Below are positions 17,728 through 26,086 of a DNA stretch of 64,000 bases, piece by piece. The notes under the pieces were generated by a model. The model had not been told where the DNA came from, did not search any database, and saw nothing but the letters and a program-made list of their open reading frames with translations. Origin of the DNA: G963665545 sp963665545 (lineage in GTDB: Bacteria; Pseudomonadota; Gammaproteobacteria; Xanthomonadales; SZUA-36); the NCBI GenBank assembly GCA_963665545.2, contig CAXXKZ010000013.1:557422-621421 (forward strand). The letters are read 5' to 3'. A program made the translations under genes and the position numbers. The number at the start of each line of letters is the position of its first letter. The first letter of the stretch is position 1.

Positions 17728-18578
17728 AATTGTGTGGCTTTGATGCCGGGCACGATCAACCATTCTTCCTGATCGCAGGTCCCTGCGTGGTTGAATCCGA
17801 GCAACTGGCCATTGACACCGCCGGGGCACTCAAGGAAATTTGCAGCACCCTGGAAATTTCATTTATATACAAGTCATCTTTTGACAAGGCCAATCGATCG
17901 TCTTTGTCCAGTTTTAGGGGCTTGGGCATAGATGAGGGGCTGCGTATTCTTTCCAAGGTGAAAGCACAGGTCGGGGTACCCATTTTGACCGATGTGCACG
18001 AAGACACGCCCATGGAAGTGGTTGCCGCAGTGGCCGACGTGCTGCAGACGCCTGCATTCTTGTGCCGGCAAACTAATTTTATCACTCGGGCTGCGCAGGC
18101 CGGCCGCCCACTCAATATCAAGAAAGGGCAATTTCTCAGTCCTTGGGAAATGCGCAACGTTGTTGAAAAGGCGCGGTCGGCCGGGAATCTCGACATTATG
18201 GTTTGTGAACGCGGCGCGTCATTCGGGTACAACAACCTGGTGTCGGATATGCGCTCGCTGGACATTTTGCGTGAGACTGGCGCCCCCGTGGTCTTTGACG
18301 CTACTCATTCGGTTCAACTTCCGGGTGGTCAGGGCGATTCATCGGGTGGTCAGCGGCAATTCATACCCGTGCTCGCCCGCGCGGCCGTCGCTGTAGGTGT
18401 GGCCGGCGTATTCATGGAAACACATCCTGACCCCGCCAAGGCACTGAGTGACGGCCCCAACGCCTGGCCGTTGTCCGAGATGGCCGAATTGCTGGAGACA
18501 CTCAAGGCACTGGATCGGGTCAGTAAGGGGTTGACCGGGTCAGGCACGGACCGGCAGACAGTAAGCGCAGTCACATGA
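17724..18578 (+). CDS. kdsA: 3-deoxy-8-phosphooctulonate synthase
   Basis: KdsA (284 residues) condenses phosphoenolpyruvate with arabinose-5-phosphate to give KDO-8-phosphate for lipopolysaccharide. Landmarks are FLIAGPCVVES at the N-terminus, the barrel motif YKSSFDKANRSS, CRQTNFITRAAQAGRPLNIKKGQ and VVFDATHSVQLPGG. The GTG start overlaps the pyrG stop (GTGA), and the end overlaps the eno ATG by 4 bases. The enzyme is cytoplasmic. Its position between pyrG and eno is the common gammaproteobacterial order. Confidence 0.97.
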   Translation: MKLCGFDAGHDQPFFLIAGPCVVESEQLAIDTAGALKEICSTLEISFIYKSSFDKANRSSLSSFRGLGIDEGLRILSKVKAQVGVPILTDVHEDTPMEVVAAVADVLQTPAFLCRQTNFITRAAQAGRPLNIKKGQFLSPWEMRNVVEKARSAGNLDIMVCERGASFGYNNLVSDMRSLDILRETGAPVVFDATHSVQLPGGQGDSSGGQRQFIPVLARAAVAVGVAGVFMETHPDPAKALSDGPNAWPLSEMAELLETLKALDRVSKGLTGSGTDRQTVSAVT

Positions 18579-19891
18579 GTGTGATCCGGTCGATACTGGC
18601 GCGAGAAATACTGGATTCGCGCGGTAACCCGACTGTGGAGGCAGATGTCATCCTTGAGTCCGGTGCCCGGGGACGTGCCTCGGTACCTTCCGGAGCTTCG
18701 ACCGGAGCCCGGGAAGCCATAGAACTGCGCGATGGTGATTTGCAACGCTATCAGGGTAAAGGCGTGCGCAGCGCGGTGAACAATGTCAACCAGACCATTG
18801 CGCACGCTCTTAAAGGCTTTGATGCCGCTGACCAGCGCGCGCTGGACGCGTTGCTGATCGAATTGGATGGTACAGCCAACAAAGGCAGGCTGGGCGCCAA
18901 TGCCCTGCTGGGCGTCTCGCTGGCTGCAGCCCACGCCATGGCCGCCGAAGAAGACAAGCCATTATGGGCCAGATTGGCCGGCTCTGCCTCGTTGACCCTG
19001 CCGGTGCCAATGATGAACATCGTTAATGGCGGGGCCCACGCTGACAACAGTGTCGACATGCAGGAATTCATGATTCTACCCACCGGTTTCGAGTGCTTTT
19101 CCGAGGCTTTGCGATGTGGTGTGGAGATTTTCCACGCACTCAGATCGGTGTTGAGCGGCAGAGGCATGAGTACGGCAGTGGGCGATGAAGGCGGCTTTGC
19201 GCCCGACCTGCCGTCAAATGTTGCCGCGGTCGAAGTCATTCTGGAAGCCATCGAGCTTGTCGGCTATCGGGTTGGGGTGGATGTTTATCTGGGCCTGGAT
19301 GTTGCCTCATCAGAATTCTACAGGGACAAGCGATATCACCTGGAATCGGAAGGGAAATCATTCGACTCGGCAGGCTTTGCGGCATACCTGGCGCACTGGT
19401 GCGCGCAATACCCCATACTCAGTATTGAAGACGGTATGGATGAGGACGATTGGCAGGGCTGGTCTGAACTCACCCGCCTGCTCGGCAGTGAATGCCAATT
19501 GGTCGGCGATGACCTGTTCGTGACCAACACCGAAATATTCCAGAAGGGCATAGATATGGGCGTGGCGAACGCCATTTTGATCAAGCTGAATCAGATCGGG
19601 ACGCTGACTGAAACACTCGCAGCCATCGATCTGGCCGAGTCTGCCGGCTACGGCGCCGTCATCTCACATCGTTCAGGTGAAACTGAAGATACCAGCATTG
19701 CAGACCTGGCAGTGGCCACCAGCGCCACCCAGATTAAGACCGGTTCGTTGTGCCGCTCTGACCGGGTGGCAAAATACAACCGCTTAATTCGAATTGAAGA
19801 GGAACTCAGAGCCTCGGGAGCCGGCAAGGAACAGCGCTTGTATGCAGGTCGAAAGGCCTTCGCCAATATTCACAATGGCCCCCTGAAGTAG
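18575..19891 (+). CDS. eno: Enolase
   Basis: Enolase (438 residues) interconverts 2-phosphoglycerate and phosphoenolpyruvate and is also a component of the RNA degradosome in E. coli. Motifs seen: ILDSRGNPTVEADV, PSGASTGAREA, GDEGGFAPDLPSN, the catalytic lysine region ILIKLNQIGTLTE, and SHRSGETEDTSIADLAVA near the C-terminus. The length is normal. It overlaps kdsA by 4 bases, and ftsB follows after 11 bases. Confidence 0.97.
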   Translation: MSVIRSILAREILDSRGNPTVEADVILESGARGRASVPSGASTGAREAIELRDGDLQRYQGKGVRSAVNNVNQTIAHALKGFDAADQRALDALLIELDGTANKGRLGANALLGVSLAAAHAMAAEEDKPLWARLAGSASLTLPVPMMNIVNGGAHADNSVDMQEFMILPTGFECFSEALRCGVEIFHALRSVLSGRGMSTAVGDEGGFAPDLPSNVAAVEVILEAIELVGYRVGVDVYLGLDVASSEFYRDKRYHLESEGKSFDSAGFAAYLAHWCAQYPILSIEDGMDEDDWQGWSELTRLLGSECQLVGDDLFVTNTEIFQKGIDMGVANAILIKLNQIGTLTETLAAIDLAESAGYGAVISHRSGETEDTSIADLAVATSATQIKTGSLCRSDRVAKYNRLIRIEEELRASGAGKEQRLYAGRKAFANIHNGPLK

Positions 19892-19902
19892 TGTGAAGGT
19901 CG

Positions 19903-20211
19903 ATGCGCGTGCTGTTGGCAATCCTGGTTATTCTGCTGATTCTTCTGCAATACAAACTCTGGATTGGTGAAGGTGGCTACCGAAATGTCCAGTTGCTCAA
20001 ACATCGCGTCGCGGAACAGGCCGTGGAAAATGCGAGTCTGGAAAAGCGCAACGCAGAGTTGCAGGCAGAAGTGGAAGACTTGCGCAGTGGGCTTGAAGCG
20101 GTGGAGGAACGGGCTCGTAGTGAACTGGGCCTGATCAAAGAGGGCGAGGAATTCTACCAGGTCATCGAGTCGGGGCAGGTGGATGCCCGGGCCGAATTCG
20201 ACAAGAGATGA
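19903..20211 (+). CDS. ftsB: Cell division protein FtsB
   Basis: This 102-residue bitopic membrane protein has a short cytoplasmic start, one hydrophobic helix (LLAILVILLILLQYKLWIG, about residues 3-22) and a periplasmic coiled coil (about 28-65, VAEQAVENASLEKRNAELQA). The ending ERARSELGLIKEGEEFYQVI is typical of FtsB, which joins FtsL and FtsQ in the divisome. The order eno-ftsB-ispD is conserved in gammaproteobacteria. The stop lies at the start of the ispD Shine-Dalgarno sequence. Confidence 0.93.
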   Translation: MRVLLAILVILLILLQYKLWIGEGGYRNVQLLKHRVAEQAVENASLEKRNAELQAEVEDLRSGLEAVEERARSELGLIKEGEEFYQVIESGQVDARAEFDKR

Positions 20212-20224
20212 GGAGGGCGGATAC

Positions 20225-21100
20225 TTGGGCTGGCCAAAAGTACATGCACTGATACCGGCAGCCGGTCAAAGCGTCCGCTTCGGCGGCACGACGCTAAAAC
20301 AATATGCCGGCGTCATCGGTATGCCTGTGATGGCCCTCAGTATCGCGGCAGTTAAGCGACATCCCGCCGTGGCATCCGTCACCGTGGTGTTGGCGCGCGA
20401 TGATGGCATTTACAAAGACCTGGTGGCGCCCCAATATCCCGACGTTCAAACCACGATTGGTGGTTCCAGCCGCGCCGAATCCGTTCACAATGGTCTGCAG
20501 CACCTGCTCAAGGCCTACCCGGACGGGGAATGGGTGCTGATCCATGACGCCGCCCGTCCTTGTCTGAGCGCGCAAAGCCTGGCTGATCTTTTCGACCTGA
20601 CTTTTGACGACGGCGCGCACGATTCGCCGGGCCAGGGAGGCGCGATTCTTGCGGTGCCTGTGAGCGACACGATTAAGCGGGCCATCGAGCCGCCGGTCGA
20701 TCTTGCCCGCTATAGAAATCAGGGGCGGGTTCAGGGCGCGGCCCAAGGCCGCGATCGGCGACGGGACCAGGAATCGGTGGAGCAAAAAAGTCATCAGCCC
20801 ACGGGGCCGGCCGTGATTGAATGCACGGTCGAGCGTCACAGGCTTTGGGCCGCGCAAACGCCGCAACTATTTCCATTGCATTTGCTGGCCAAAAATGTTG
20901 CAGACATGATTCACTCGGGTATCAGATATACCGACGAGGCTTCGGTCATGGAGGCCGCAGGCTATCACCCGCGCCTGGTTCCGGGCTCAACCAGCAATAT
21001 CAAGATCACCGGCGCGAAAGATTTGCAGCTGGCCGAAGCGATTATGTCTACGCGAAACGATTCAGTCAATGGGCTGCAAATGCGCCACCGTGGATTCTGA
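20225..21100 (+). CDS. ispD: 2-C-methyl-D-erythritol 4-phosphate cytidylyltransferase with an insertion
   Basis: IspD makes CDP-methylerythritol in the MEP isoprenoid pathway. I place the start at TTG 20225, because a strong AGGAGG (20211-20216) lies 8 bases upstream and the product then begins at the CTP-binding ALIPAAGQSVRFGG. An ATG at 20183 inside ftsB is less likely. Other motifs are GGSSRAESVHNGL and VLIHDAARPCL. The protein is 291 residues against about 230 usually. About 38 extra residues, basic and hydrophilic (about 156-195, containing RYRNQGRVQGAAQGRDRRR), sit between VSDTIKRA and TVERHRLWAAQTPQLF. The gene lies just before ispF. Confidence 0.92.
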   Translation: MGWPKVHALIPAAGQSVRFGGTTLKQYAGVIGMPVMALSIAAVKRHPAVASVTVVLARDDGIYKDLVAPQYPDVQTTIGGSSRAESVHNGLQHLLKAYPDGEWVLIHDAARPCLSAQSLADLFDLTFDDGAHDSPGQGGAILAVPVSDTIKRAIEPPVDLARYRNQGRVQGAAQGRDRRRDQESVEQKSHQPTGPAVIECTVERHRLWAAQTPQLFPLHLLAKNVADMIHSGIRYTDEASVMEAAGYHPRLVPGSTSNIKITGAKDLQLAEAIMSTRNDSVNGLQMRHRGF

Positions 21101-21101
21101 A

Positions 21102-21581
21102 ATGTCTTTCCGCATTGGTCAGGGTTTTGACGTTCACGCCTTTACCGAGGGTGACAATGTCGTGATCGGTGGCGTTTCCATTCCTCATGATCAAGGAGTC
21201 GCGGCACACTCCGACGGCGATGTGGCGCTGCACGCGCTGTGCGACGCGCTATTGGGTGCCGCGGCCCTGGGTGACATTGGCAGTCATTTTCCACCGCAGG
21301 ACGAACGATGGCGTGACGTGAGCAGCCGGGTGATGCTGAGGGAAGTGAAAGAACTGCTGGCGGCGCGGGGAATGGAAACAGTCAATGTCGACCTGACGGT
21401 CATATGCGAACATCCGCGGCTTGCGCCGCATATCCCGCAGATGATCAAATGTATTGCCAGCGATCTTGGCTGTCCTGAGGGCGCGGTGTCAGTGAAGGCG
21501 ACAACAACTGAGACTCTCGGATTCTGCGGCAGGGGTGAAGGAATCGCGGCGCAAGCCGTTGCTTTGATCGGCATTTCCTGA
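21102..21581 (+). CDS. ispF: 2-C-methyl-D-erythritol 2,4-cyclodiphosphate synthase
   Basis: IspF (159 residues) cyclises CDP-ME-2-phosphate in the MEP pathway. Zinc-binding residues are in GFDVHAF (Asp8 and His10) and AAHSDGDVALHAL. The end contains TTTETLGFCGRGEGIAAQAV, the substrate-binding signature. The start is ATG 21102 (MSFRIGQGFDVHAF), one base after the ispD stop; the longer frame starting at 21069 adds residues unlike the family. ispD and ispF are separate genes here, not fused. Confidence 0.96.
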   Translation: MSFRIGQGFDVHAFTEGDNVVIGGVSIPHDQGVAAHSDGDVALHALCDALLGAAALGDIGSHFPPQDERWRDVSSRVMLREVKELLAARGMETVNVDLTVICEHPRLAPHIPQMIKCIASDLGCPEGAVSVKATTTETLGFCGRGEGIAAQAVALIGIS

Positions 21582-21582
21582 A

Positions 21583-22692
21583 GTGCCCGATCCGAGCGAG
21601 GCGCCTTTATCTTCCCCTTTGCCCGATTGGGCCCGATCGTTGGGCAATCCCGCCGCATCAGGCGTGGCCAGAAACTCCCCCGAAGACTTTTGCGTCACGG
21701 AACTACCCGTGGTTACGCCGTCAGGCCTTGGCGATCACCTCTGGCTTGAAGTTTGCAAACGCAATTCCAACACCGACTGGGTGGGCCGGCAGTTGGCTAA
21801 GGCCTGTGGCTGTGCGGCACGCGACGTTGGCTATGCGGGGCTCAAAGACCGCAAGGCAGTCACAACGCAGTGGTTTTCCCTACCCTTGAATGGAAAAGCA
21901 GACCCCGAATGGCTGGCCTGGGACATCGAAAACGTCGTTATTCTCCAGGCCGCGCGTCATGCCCGGAAGCTCAAGCGGGGAGCGCTTTGCGGCAACCGTT
22001 TCGAGCTGACCCTTAGAGACGTAAGAGGCAGCCGGCCTGAGTTGGAAACACGTCTGGGCAAGCTCGCCCGAAATGGCTTTCCCAATTATTTCGGCCCACA
22101 GCGATTCGGTCGGGCGGGAAGAAATATTGAGCATGCCACTCGTTGGTTAAAGCAGGTTAATCCAGTGCGTGCGCGGATGTCGCGCCACCTTCGGGGTCTG
22201 TATATGTCTGCCCTGCGCAGTTTGGTTTTCAATGACGTGCTGTCAGTTCGCGTTCAGCAGGGAACGTGGAACCAACTGCTGGACGGCGAATTGGCAATGC
22301 TGAACGGGGTCCATTCCGTCTTTGAATGTGCCCTGCCGGACGAGTTGCTTGAGCAACGTTGCGCCGGTTTCGACATCCATCCGTCCGGGCCGCTACCCGG
22401 TAAAGGGGAACTGAGCTCGGTTCGCCAGGCCGCACTGATCGAGCAGGGGGTGCTGGAGAGGTTCGATTGGCAAATTTCGGCGCTGGACCGTCTGGGTGTG
22501 ACTGCTGCCAGAAGGTCTCTTCGGGTTGTTGCACACGACTTGCAATGGTCGATGGATGACAACATCTTGCAGTTGGGATTTTCATTGCCGGCAGGGGCCT
22601 ATGCGACCAGTCTGTTACGGGAGCTCATTTTGATGGCTCCACCGGTCGGTGACGGCTCGGCACTTAGCGAGTCTGTGGAGGTGGGCAAATGA
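21583..22692 (+). CDS. truD: tRNA pseudouridine(13) synthase TruD
   Basis: TruD (369 residues) forms pseudouridine 13 in tRNA-Glu. The catalytic aspartate is in VGYAGLKDRKAVTTQWFS, the family signature. PNYFGPQRFGRAGRN and GNRFELTLRD are also typical. It starts with GTG one base after the ispF stop. In E. coli truD is followed by surE; here it overlaps a gene for an FHA membrane protein by 4 bases. surE is not in the window. Confidence 0.94.
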   Translation: MPDPSEAPLSSPLPDWARSLGNPAASGVARNSPEDFCVTELPVVTPSGLGDHLWLEVCKRNSNTDWVGRQLAKACGCAARDVGYAGLKDRKAVTTQWFSLPLNGKADPEWLAWDIENVVILQAARHARKLKRGALCGNRFELTLRDVRGSRPELETRLGKLARNGFPNYFGPQRFGRAGRNIEHATRWLKQVNPVRARMSRHLRGLYMSALRSLVFNDVLSVRVQQGTWNQLLDGELAMLNGVHSVFECALPDELLEQRCAGFDIHPSGPLPGKGELSSVRQAALIEQGVLERFDWQISALDRLGVTAARRSLRVVAHDLQWSMDDNILQLGFSLPAGAYATSLLRELILMAPPVGDGSALSESVEVGK

Positions 22693-23117
22693 GCGATTTT
22701 AGAATCAAGGGCGCCTCGGGGGACGTCGCCGATCAGCATCACGCTCTTGGCGAGCGCACGGTGATTGGACGAGCTGAGGACTGTGATGTCCGGGTTGACG
22801 ATTGTGGAATGGCGCCTCATCACGCTGCCATTGTGGTCAAAGACGAAGATTCGGTGTGGCTGGAATTACTTACCGATGAGGGTGAAGTCAGCGTCAACGG
22901 CGACATCGTACAACCGCAATCAAAAGATGGTGTTGCCTTGAGCAGTGGAGATGAGATTCGCATCGCGAGCTGTCGGTGGGTTCTGCAGGCGCCAGGCCTG
23001 CGGCCTGAAAAGAGGCTCACCCAGGATGCGACAAGAAAGAAAAGGCCACTTTGGCCGTGGCTGGTGGTTGGTGGCCTGCTGGCAGCAGCTACAGCGGCCC
23101 GGTATCTGATGCCATGA
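22689..23117 (+). CDS. FHA-domain protein with C-terminal membrane anchor
   Basis: This 142-residue protein has a forkhead-associated domain at about residues 10-95. The conserved GRAEDCDVRVDD and HHAAIVV correspond to the phosphothreonine-binding GR...S..H surface, and VNGDIV to the N-G pair. A basic linker (RKKRPLWPW) precedes one hydrophobic helix (about 122-138), so the FHA domain would face the cytoplasm. FHA domains bind phosphothreonine peptides, but no Ser/Thr kinase gene is in the window. It overlaps truD at its start and the convergent metalloprotease-like gene at its end. Its partner is unknown. Confidence 0.75.
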   Translation: MSDFRIKGASGDVADQHHALGERTVIGRAEDCDVRVDDCGMAPHHAAIVVKDEDSVWLELLTDEGEVSVNGDIVQPQSKDGVALSSGDEIRIASCRWVLQAPGLRPEKRLTQDATRKKRPLWPWLVVGGLLAAATAARYLMP

Positions 23118-23622
23118 GCCGGAAAAGGGGATTCCCGGCCCCATCAATCAGGCCATGTTTCGCCAGCCAGGCGTAGGCGTCAGTGGCGTCTTTTTCAAAC
23201 CAATCCTTTGCGTTTCCCAGACGGAAGGTATAACCCCAGACGTCCATGTCGTGGCACATGGTTGTTTTGCCCATGCCGGGGAGTTGCTCGGCCAGCAGAA
23301 TCTGGAGGTAACATACCGCGTTTTCTTCATCATAATCGCCGCCGGCATTGCCGGGGGCGGATGCGGTACTGCCACTCAGGTTTGCGCGCCGGTCTTCGTC
23401 CATGCAGATATAGTGACAGGCTTCATGCAGTATCGAGTGAACCGGCGTGTCATGGCGCACAATGACAGAAGACGGGCTCAGGCCTGCTTCTTCATCGCCC
23501 CAGTAGCTGGCTCGAATTGGTTCCCCAGCGTCCACTTCCTCGATCATCAGGCCATACCTTCCAAGCAGCGCCACCACGGCCTGCCGGTCACAGTTTGATA
23601 AGAGTAATACGGCTTTTGGCAC
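23089..23622 (-). CDS. Putative zinc metalloprotease-like protein (HEACH motif)
   Basis: This 177-residue protein, with no signal peptide, contains VHSILHEACHYICMDEDRR. The HExxH-like core HEACH and a later acidic segment (DYDEENAVCYLQILLAEQL) suggest a zincin metal site with a glutamate as third ligand. The rest (WGYTFRLGNAKDWFEKD, DAYAWLAKHGLID) matches no family I can name. It is probably a metal-dependent hydrolase acting in the cytoplasm. Its 3' end overlaps the FHA gene by 29 bases in the convergent orientation. Confidence 0.6.
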   Translation of the reverse strand: MPKAVLLLSNCDRQAVVALLGRYGLMIEEVDAGEPIRASYWGDEEAGLSPSSVIVRHDTPVHSILHEACHYICMDEDRRANLSGSTASAPGNAGGDYDEENAVCYLQILLAEQLPGMGKTTMCHDMDVWGYTFRLGNAKDWFEKDATDAYAWLAKHGLIDGAGNPLFRLMASDTGPL

Positions 23623-23708
23623 GTGTGGGGTGACCTCAGGCTTGTCACACTTCTCTTTGGTGCAATATGTGGGCTGGGTTATTATGCCCCCTGAGGTGGC
23701 ATTGGCAA

Positions 23709-24887
23709 GTGACTAAGCTCATCAACCAGTACTTTGGCGGCAAACACCGCCCTCTGGAGTTGTTACGACTTGGGGGGCTATTCCTGTGGATATGCGCCAG
23801 CATTCCTTTGCTGTTGTACCCGATATTCTATGATCAGGTGCCGGTGCCGCTGGTTAAATTGGTGGTGTGGATTGCGCTGCACCTCATGTTTGGATTGATT
23901 TACTGGTACCAGGTACGCAGTTTGCCGATCCGCGTGGGCCTGACGAGCAAACTCATAATGGCGGCAGGATTGTCCATCTGTGGGCTCGGCATCACGCTGA
24001 TGAGCGAGTCCGGTCTTGGCGCTATTCATTTGCTGGTCGTGGCGGGCTTGCTGCCGTGGTTGATGCCGGCCCTGCCGGCAACCACGTGGTTAATTGTGCA
24101 GAATGTGTTGCTGGCAGTGGCCATGAACCGGATTCCCAACGCGGAATTCAGCGAGGCGACTTTGGTCGCTGCCTTGTTTCTGGGTATCTCCCTGTTTGCA
24201 ATGATGAGTTCGGTGGTGGCGCTTCGTCAGCATGGCGCGCGGGACGAGTTGCGCAAGGTGAATTCTGAGTTGAAGGCCACCCAGGCCCTGTTGGCCGAAA
24301 ATACCAGGATTGCCGAGAGGGTACGCATCTCTCGAGAATTACACGATCTGGTTGGTCATCACCTGACCGCATTGACCCTCAATTTGCAGGTTGCAACGCA
24401 CCTGGTCGAGGGCAAGGCGCTGGAGCATGTAGAGCAGGCGCATTCCCTCTCCAGGTTATTGCTGGCCGACGTCCGGGAAGTGGTCAGTGAAATGCGGCGG
24501 GATGACAAGGTAGACATCGCCCGAGCGCTGCAGACCTTGATCCTCGGTGTACCGGAACCCAAAATACATCTTGACTTGCCTTCCAGTGTGGCTTTGACTG
24601 ATCCAATGCGGGCACAGGTTTTGCTTCGTTGCGCGCAGGAAGTGATCACCAACAGCGTGCGCCATGCAGCGGCGCGGAATTTGTGGATTCGGTTGTTGGC
24701 GGATGATGAAGGTGTATCCCTGACCGCAAGTGACGATGGTCGCGGGGTGGCCAACGTAGAGGTAGGTAACGGACTGCAGGGAATGGCGGAACGACTGAAG
24801 CAGCTCGGTGGAAGCCTGGAAATCCAATCCAGTCCCGGCAAGGGGTTTTCTCTGCAGGCCTGGGTGCCAATTGAGGTGATGACATGA
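23709..24887 (+). CDS. Sensor histidine kinase of the NarL/DesK type
   Basis: From GTG 23709 (GAGGTGG 9 bases upstream) the product is 392 residues. About six hydrophobic segments fill the first 175 residues without a large periplasmic domain, so it may sense a membrane or intracellular signal. The HisKA_3 phosphoacceptor is in SRELHDLVGHHLTALTLNLQ. The HATPase part contains NSVRHAAARNLWIRL, DDGRGV and GNGLQGMAERLKQLGG. It overlaps the response regulator start by 4 bases, so the two form a pair. An in-frame ATG 14 codons upstream is possible. The signal is unknown. Confidence 0.85.
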   Translation: MTKLINQYFGGKHRPLELLRLGGLFLWICASIPLLLYPIFYDQVPVPLVKLVVWIALHLMFGLIYWYQVRSLPIRVGLTSKLIMAAGLSICGLGITLMSESGLGAIHLLVVAGLLPWLMPALPATTWLIVQNVLLAVAMNRIPNAEFSEATLVAALFLGISLFAMMSSVVALRQHGARDELRKVNSELKATQALLAENTRIAERVRISRELHDLVGHHLTALTLNLQVATHLVEGKALEHVEQAHSLSRLLLADVREVVSEMRRDDKVDIARALQTLILGVPEPKIHLDLPSSVALTDPMRAQVLLRCAQEVITNSVRHAAARNLWIRLLADDEGVSLTASDDGRGVANVEVGNGLQGMAERLKQLGGSLEIQSSPGKGFSLQAWVPIEVMT

Positions 24888-25525
24888 TTAAGGTAATGCT
24901 GGTGGACGACCAGAATCTGGTCCGCAAGGGTGTGCGAAGCTTACTCGAGCTGTCGGAAGAACTCGATGTCGTGGCTGAAGCGGCAGATGGCGCAGAGGCA
25001 ATTCGCACCATCCCCGAAATACAGCCAGACGTGGTCTTGTTGGACACGAGGATGCCGGGATTGTCAGGCCTGGACGTGCTCACCCAATTGTCAGACAGCG
25101 ATGCCCTGCCACCGACCATTATCCTGACCACCTTTGATGACGATGAGATTGTCCTGGCCGGAATTAAGGCGGGTGCGAAAGGCTACCTGTTAAAAGACGT
25201 GGCGCTGGCTGAACTGGTCAGCGCGATTAAAACCGTAGCCGGGGGCGGGACTGTGGTAAAACCGGCTGTCACGCAACGACTGCTCAAGGGACTGGAAAAC
25301 CTGCAGACAGATTTTTCCAGTCTGGATCGCCCTGACCCCTTGACCGATCGTGAAACCGAAATACTCAGATTAATGGCCGGCGGCTACAGCAACAAGGAAA
25401 TTGCCAATTCACTCGGTGTGGTTGAAGGCACGGTCAAGAACCATGTGTCCAATATCCTATCCAAGATGGGCGTTCGCGATCGCACGCGAGCGGTTCTTAA
25501 GGCCTTCGAACTGGGCATTATCTGA
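24884..25525 (+). CDS. LuxR/NarL-family response regulator
   Basis: This 213-residue regulator has a receiver domain with phosphoacceptor Asp54 in DVVLLDTRMPGLSG and the conserved lysine in YLLKDV. A C-terminal LuxR-type helix-turn-helix follows (LTDRETEILRLMAGGYSNKE and GTVKNHVSNILSKM). It is the cognate partner of the upstream kinase, with which it overlaps. Its targets are not evident. The nearest downstream genes are the PspB-like gene on the other strand and the GldA-type operon. Confidence 0.9.
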   Translation: MIKVMLVDDQNLVRKGVRSLLELSEELDVVAEAADGAEAIRTIPEIQPDVVLLDTRMPGLSGLDVLTQLSDSDALPPTIILTTFDDDEIVLAGIKAGAKGYLLKDVALAELVSAIKTVAGGGTVVKPAVTQRLLKGLENLQTDFSSLDRPDPLTDRETEILRLMAGGYSNKEIANSLGVVEGTVKNHVSNILSKMGVRDRTRAVLKAFELGII

Positions 25526-25563
25526 ATCGACCCCCTTACCCTGACGGTCATGCGCCAGCGTGA

Positions 25564-25769
25564 GGAATGCCCCAAGAGCGGACTGCTGTCCACTCCTGGC
25601 GGATGGCCCTGCGGGCTACCCTCACTTCTCCGCGCTTGGTGGGTCGGCTCCAACGGAACATCCTGTTCCGTGTCGCCTCGTCGAGCCATCCCTGGCTCGA
25701 CGACCCAGTCGCTTGTCGGCGCTCGGCATTCTTTAAGTCGTGGACAGCAGACCGCTCTTGGGGCATTCC
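25564..25769. repeat. 206-bp palindromic element with 30-bp terminal inverted repeats
   Basis: GGAATGCCCCAAGAGCGGAC (first 20 bases of the left arm, 25564-25593) is mirrored at 25740-25769 with one mismatch over 30 bases. Inside are further hairpins, including GGAACA/TGTTCC and an 11-bp stem, TCGTCGAGCCA with TGGCTCGACGA and a 4-base loop (25677-25702). Open frames run through it on both strands, as expected of a palindrome, but they do not resemble genes. It fills most of the 320-base gap between the response regulator and the PspB-like gene. It could be a non-autonomous mobile element or a repeated intergenic palindrome. No transposase is adjacent. Confidence 0.75.
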
Positions 25770-25846
25770 GGTGCCGAGTGCATGCTTCGAGGCGGCGCCT
25801 CACCGATGGGTAAGGCACATGAGAACAACGTTGCTGGAATTCAGAT

Positions 25847-26086
25847 TTAGCCGACCTTGTCGAGGTGGTCGAACCTGCGGCGCAAGTCTTCCTTGCGGTC
25901 CGTGACAATGCGCTCAAGTGTTTCAACGCGGTCGCGCAGGTCGCGGTCGAGTTCATCGACTTTGCGCTGTAAGGCCTCAAGTTCCTTGGCTTGCGCCTTG
26001 GAGTTTCCGCCTTTGACCCTGTGACGATAGGCCTCGCCAACGATGCCGGCGATTGCGATCAGTGCGATTGCGGTCCACATGCTCAT
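25847..26086 (-). CDS. PspB-like small membrane protein
   Basis: This 79-residue protein has one N-terminal transmembrane helix (MWTAIALIAIAGIVGEAY) and a charged coiled coil. The coiled coil contains LRDRVETLERIVTDRKEDLR, similar to the ERIQALESIL region of phage-shock protein PspB and its relatives. AGGGAG lies 4 bases upstream of the ATG. pspA, pspC and pspF are not in the window, so a role in membrane stress signalling is only inferred. It is transcribed away from the GldA-type operon. Confidence 0.65.
   Translation of the reverse strand: MSMWTAIALIAIAGIVGEAYRHRVKGGNSKAQAKELEALQRKVDELDRDLRDRVETLERIVTDRKEDLRRRFDHLDKVG

Noticed and set aside
25550..26040. Several open frames of 70-218 codons on both strands around the palindrome
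   Set aside because: They arise from the inverted repeat itself and from the antisense strands of the response regulator and PspB-like genes; none looks like a protein family.
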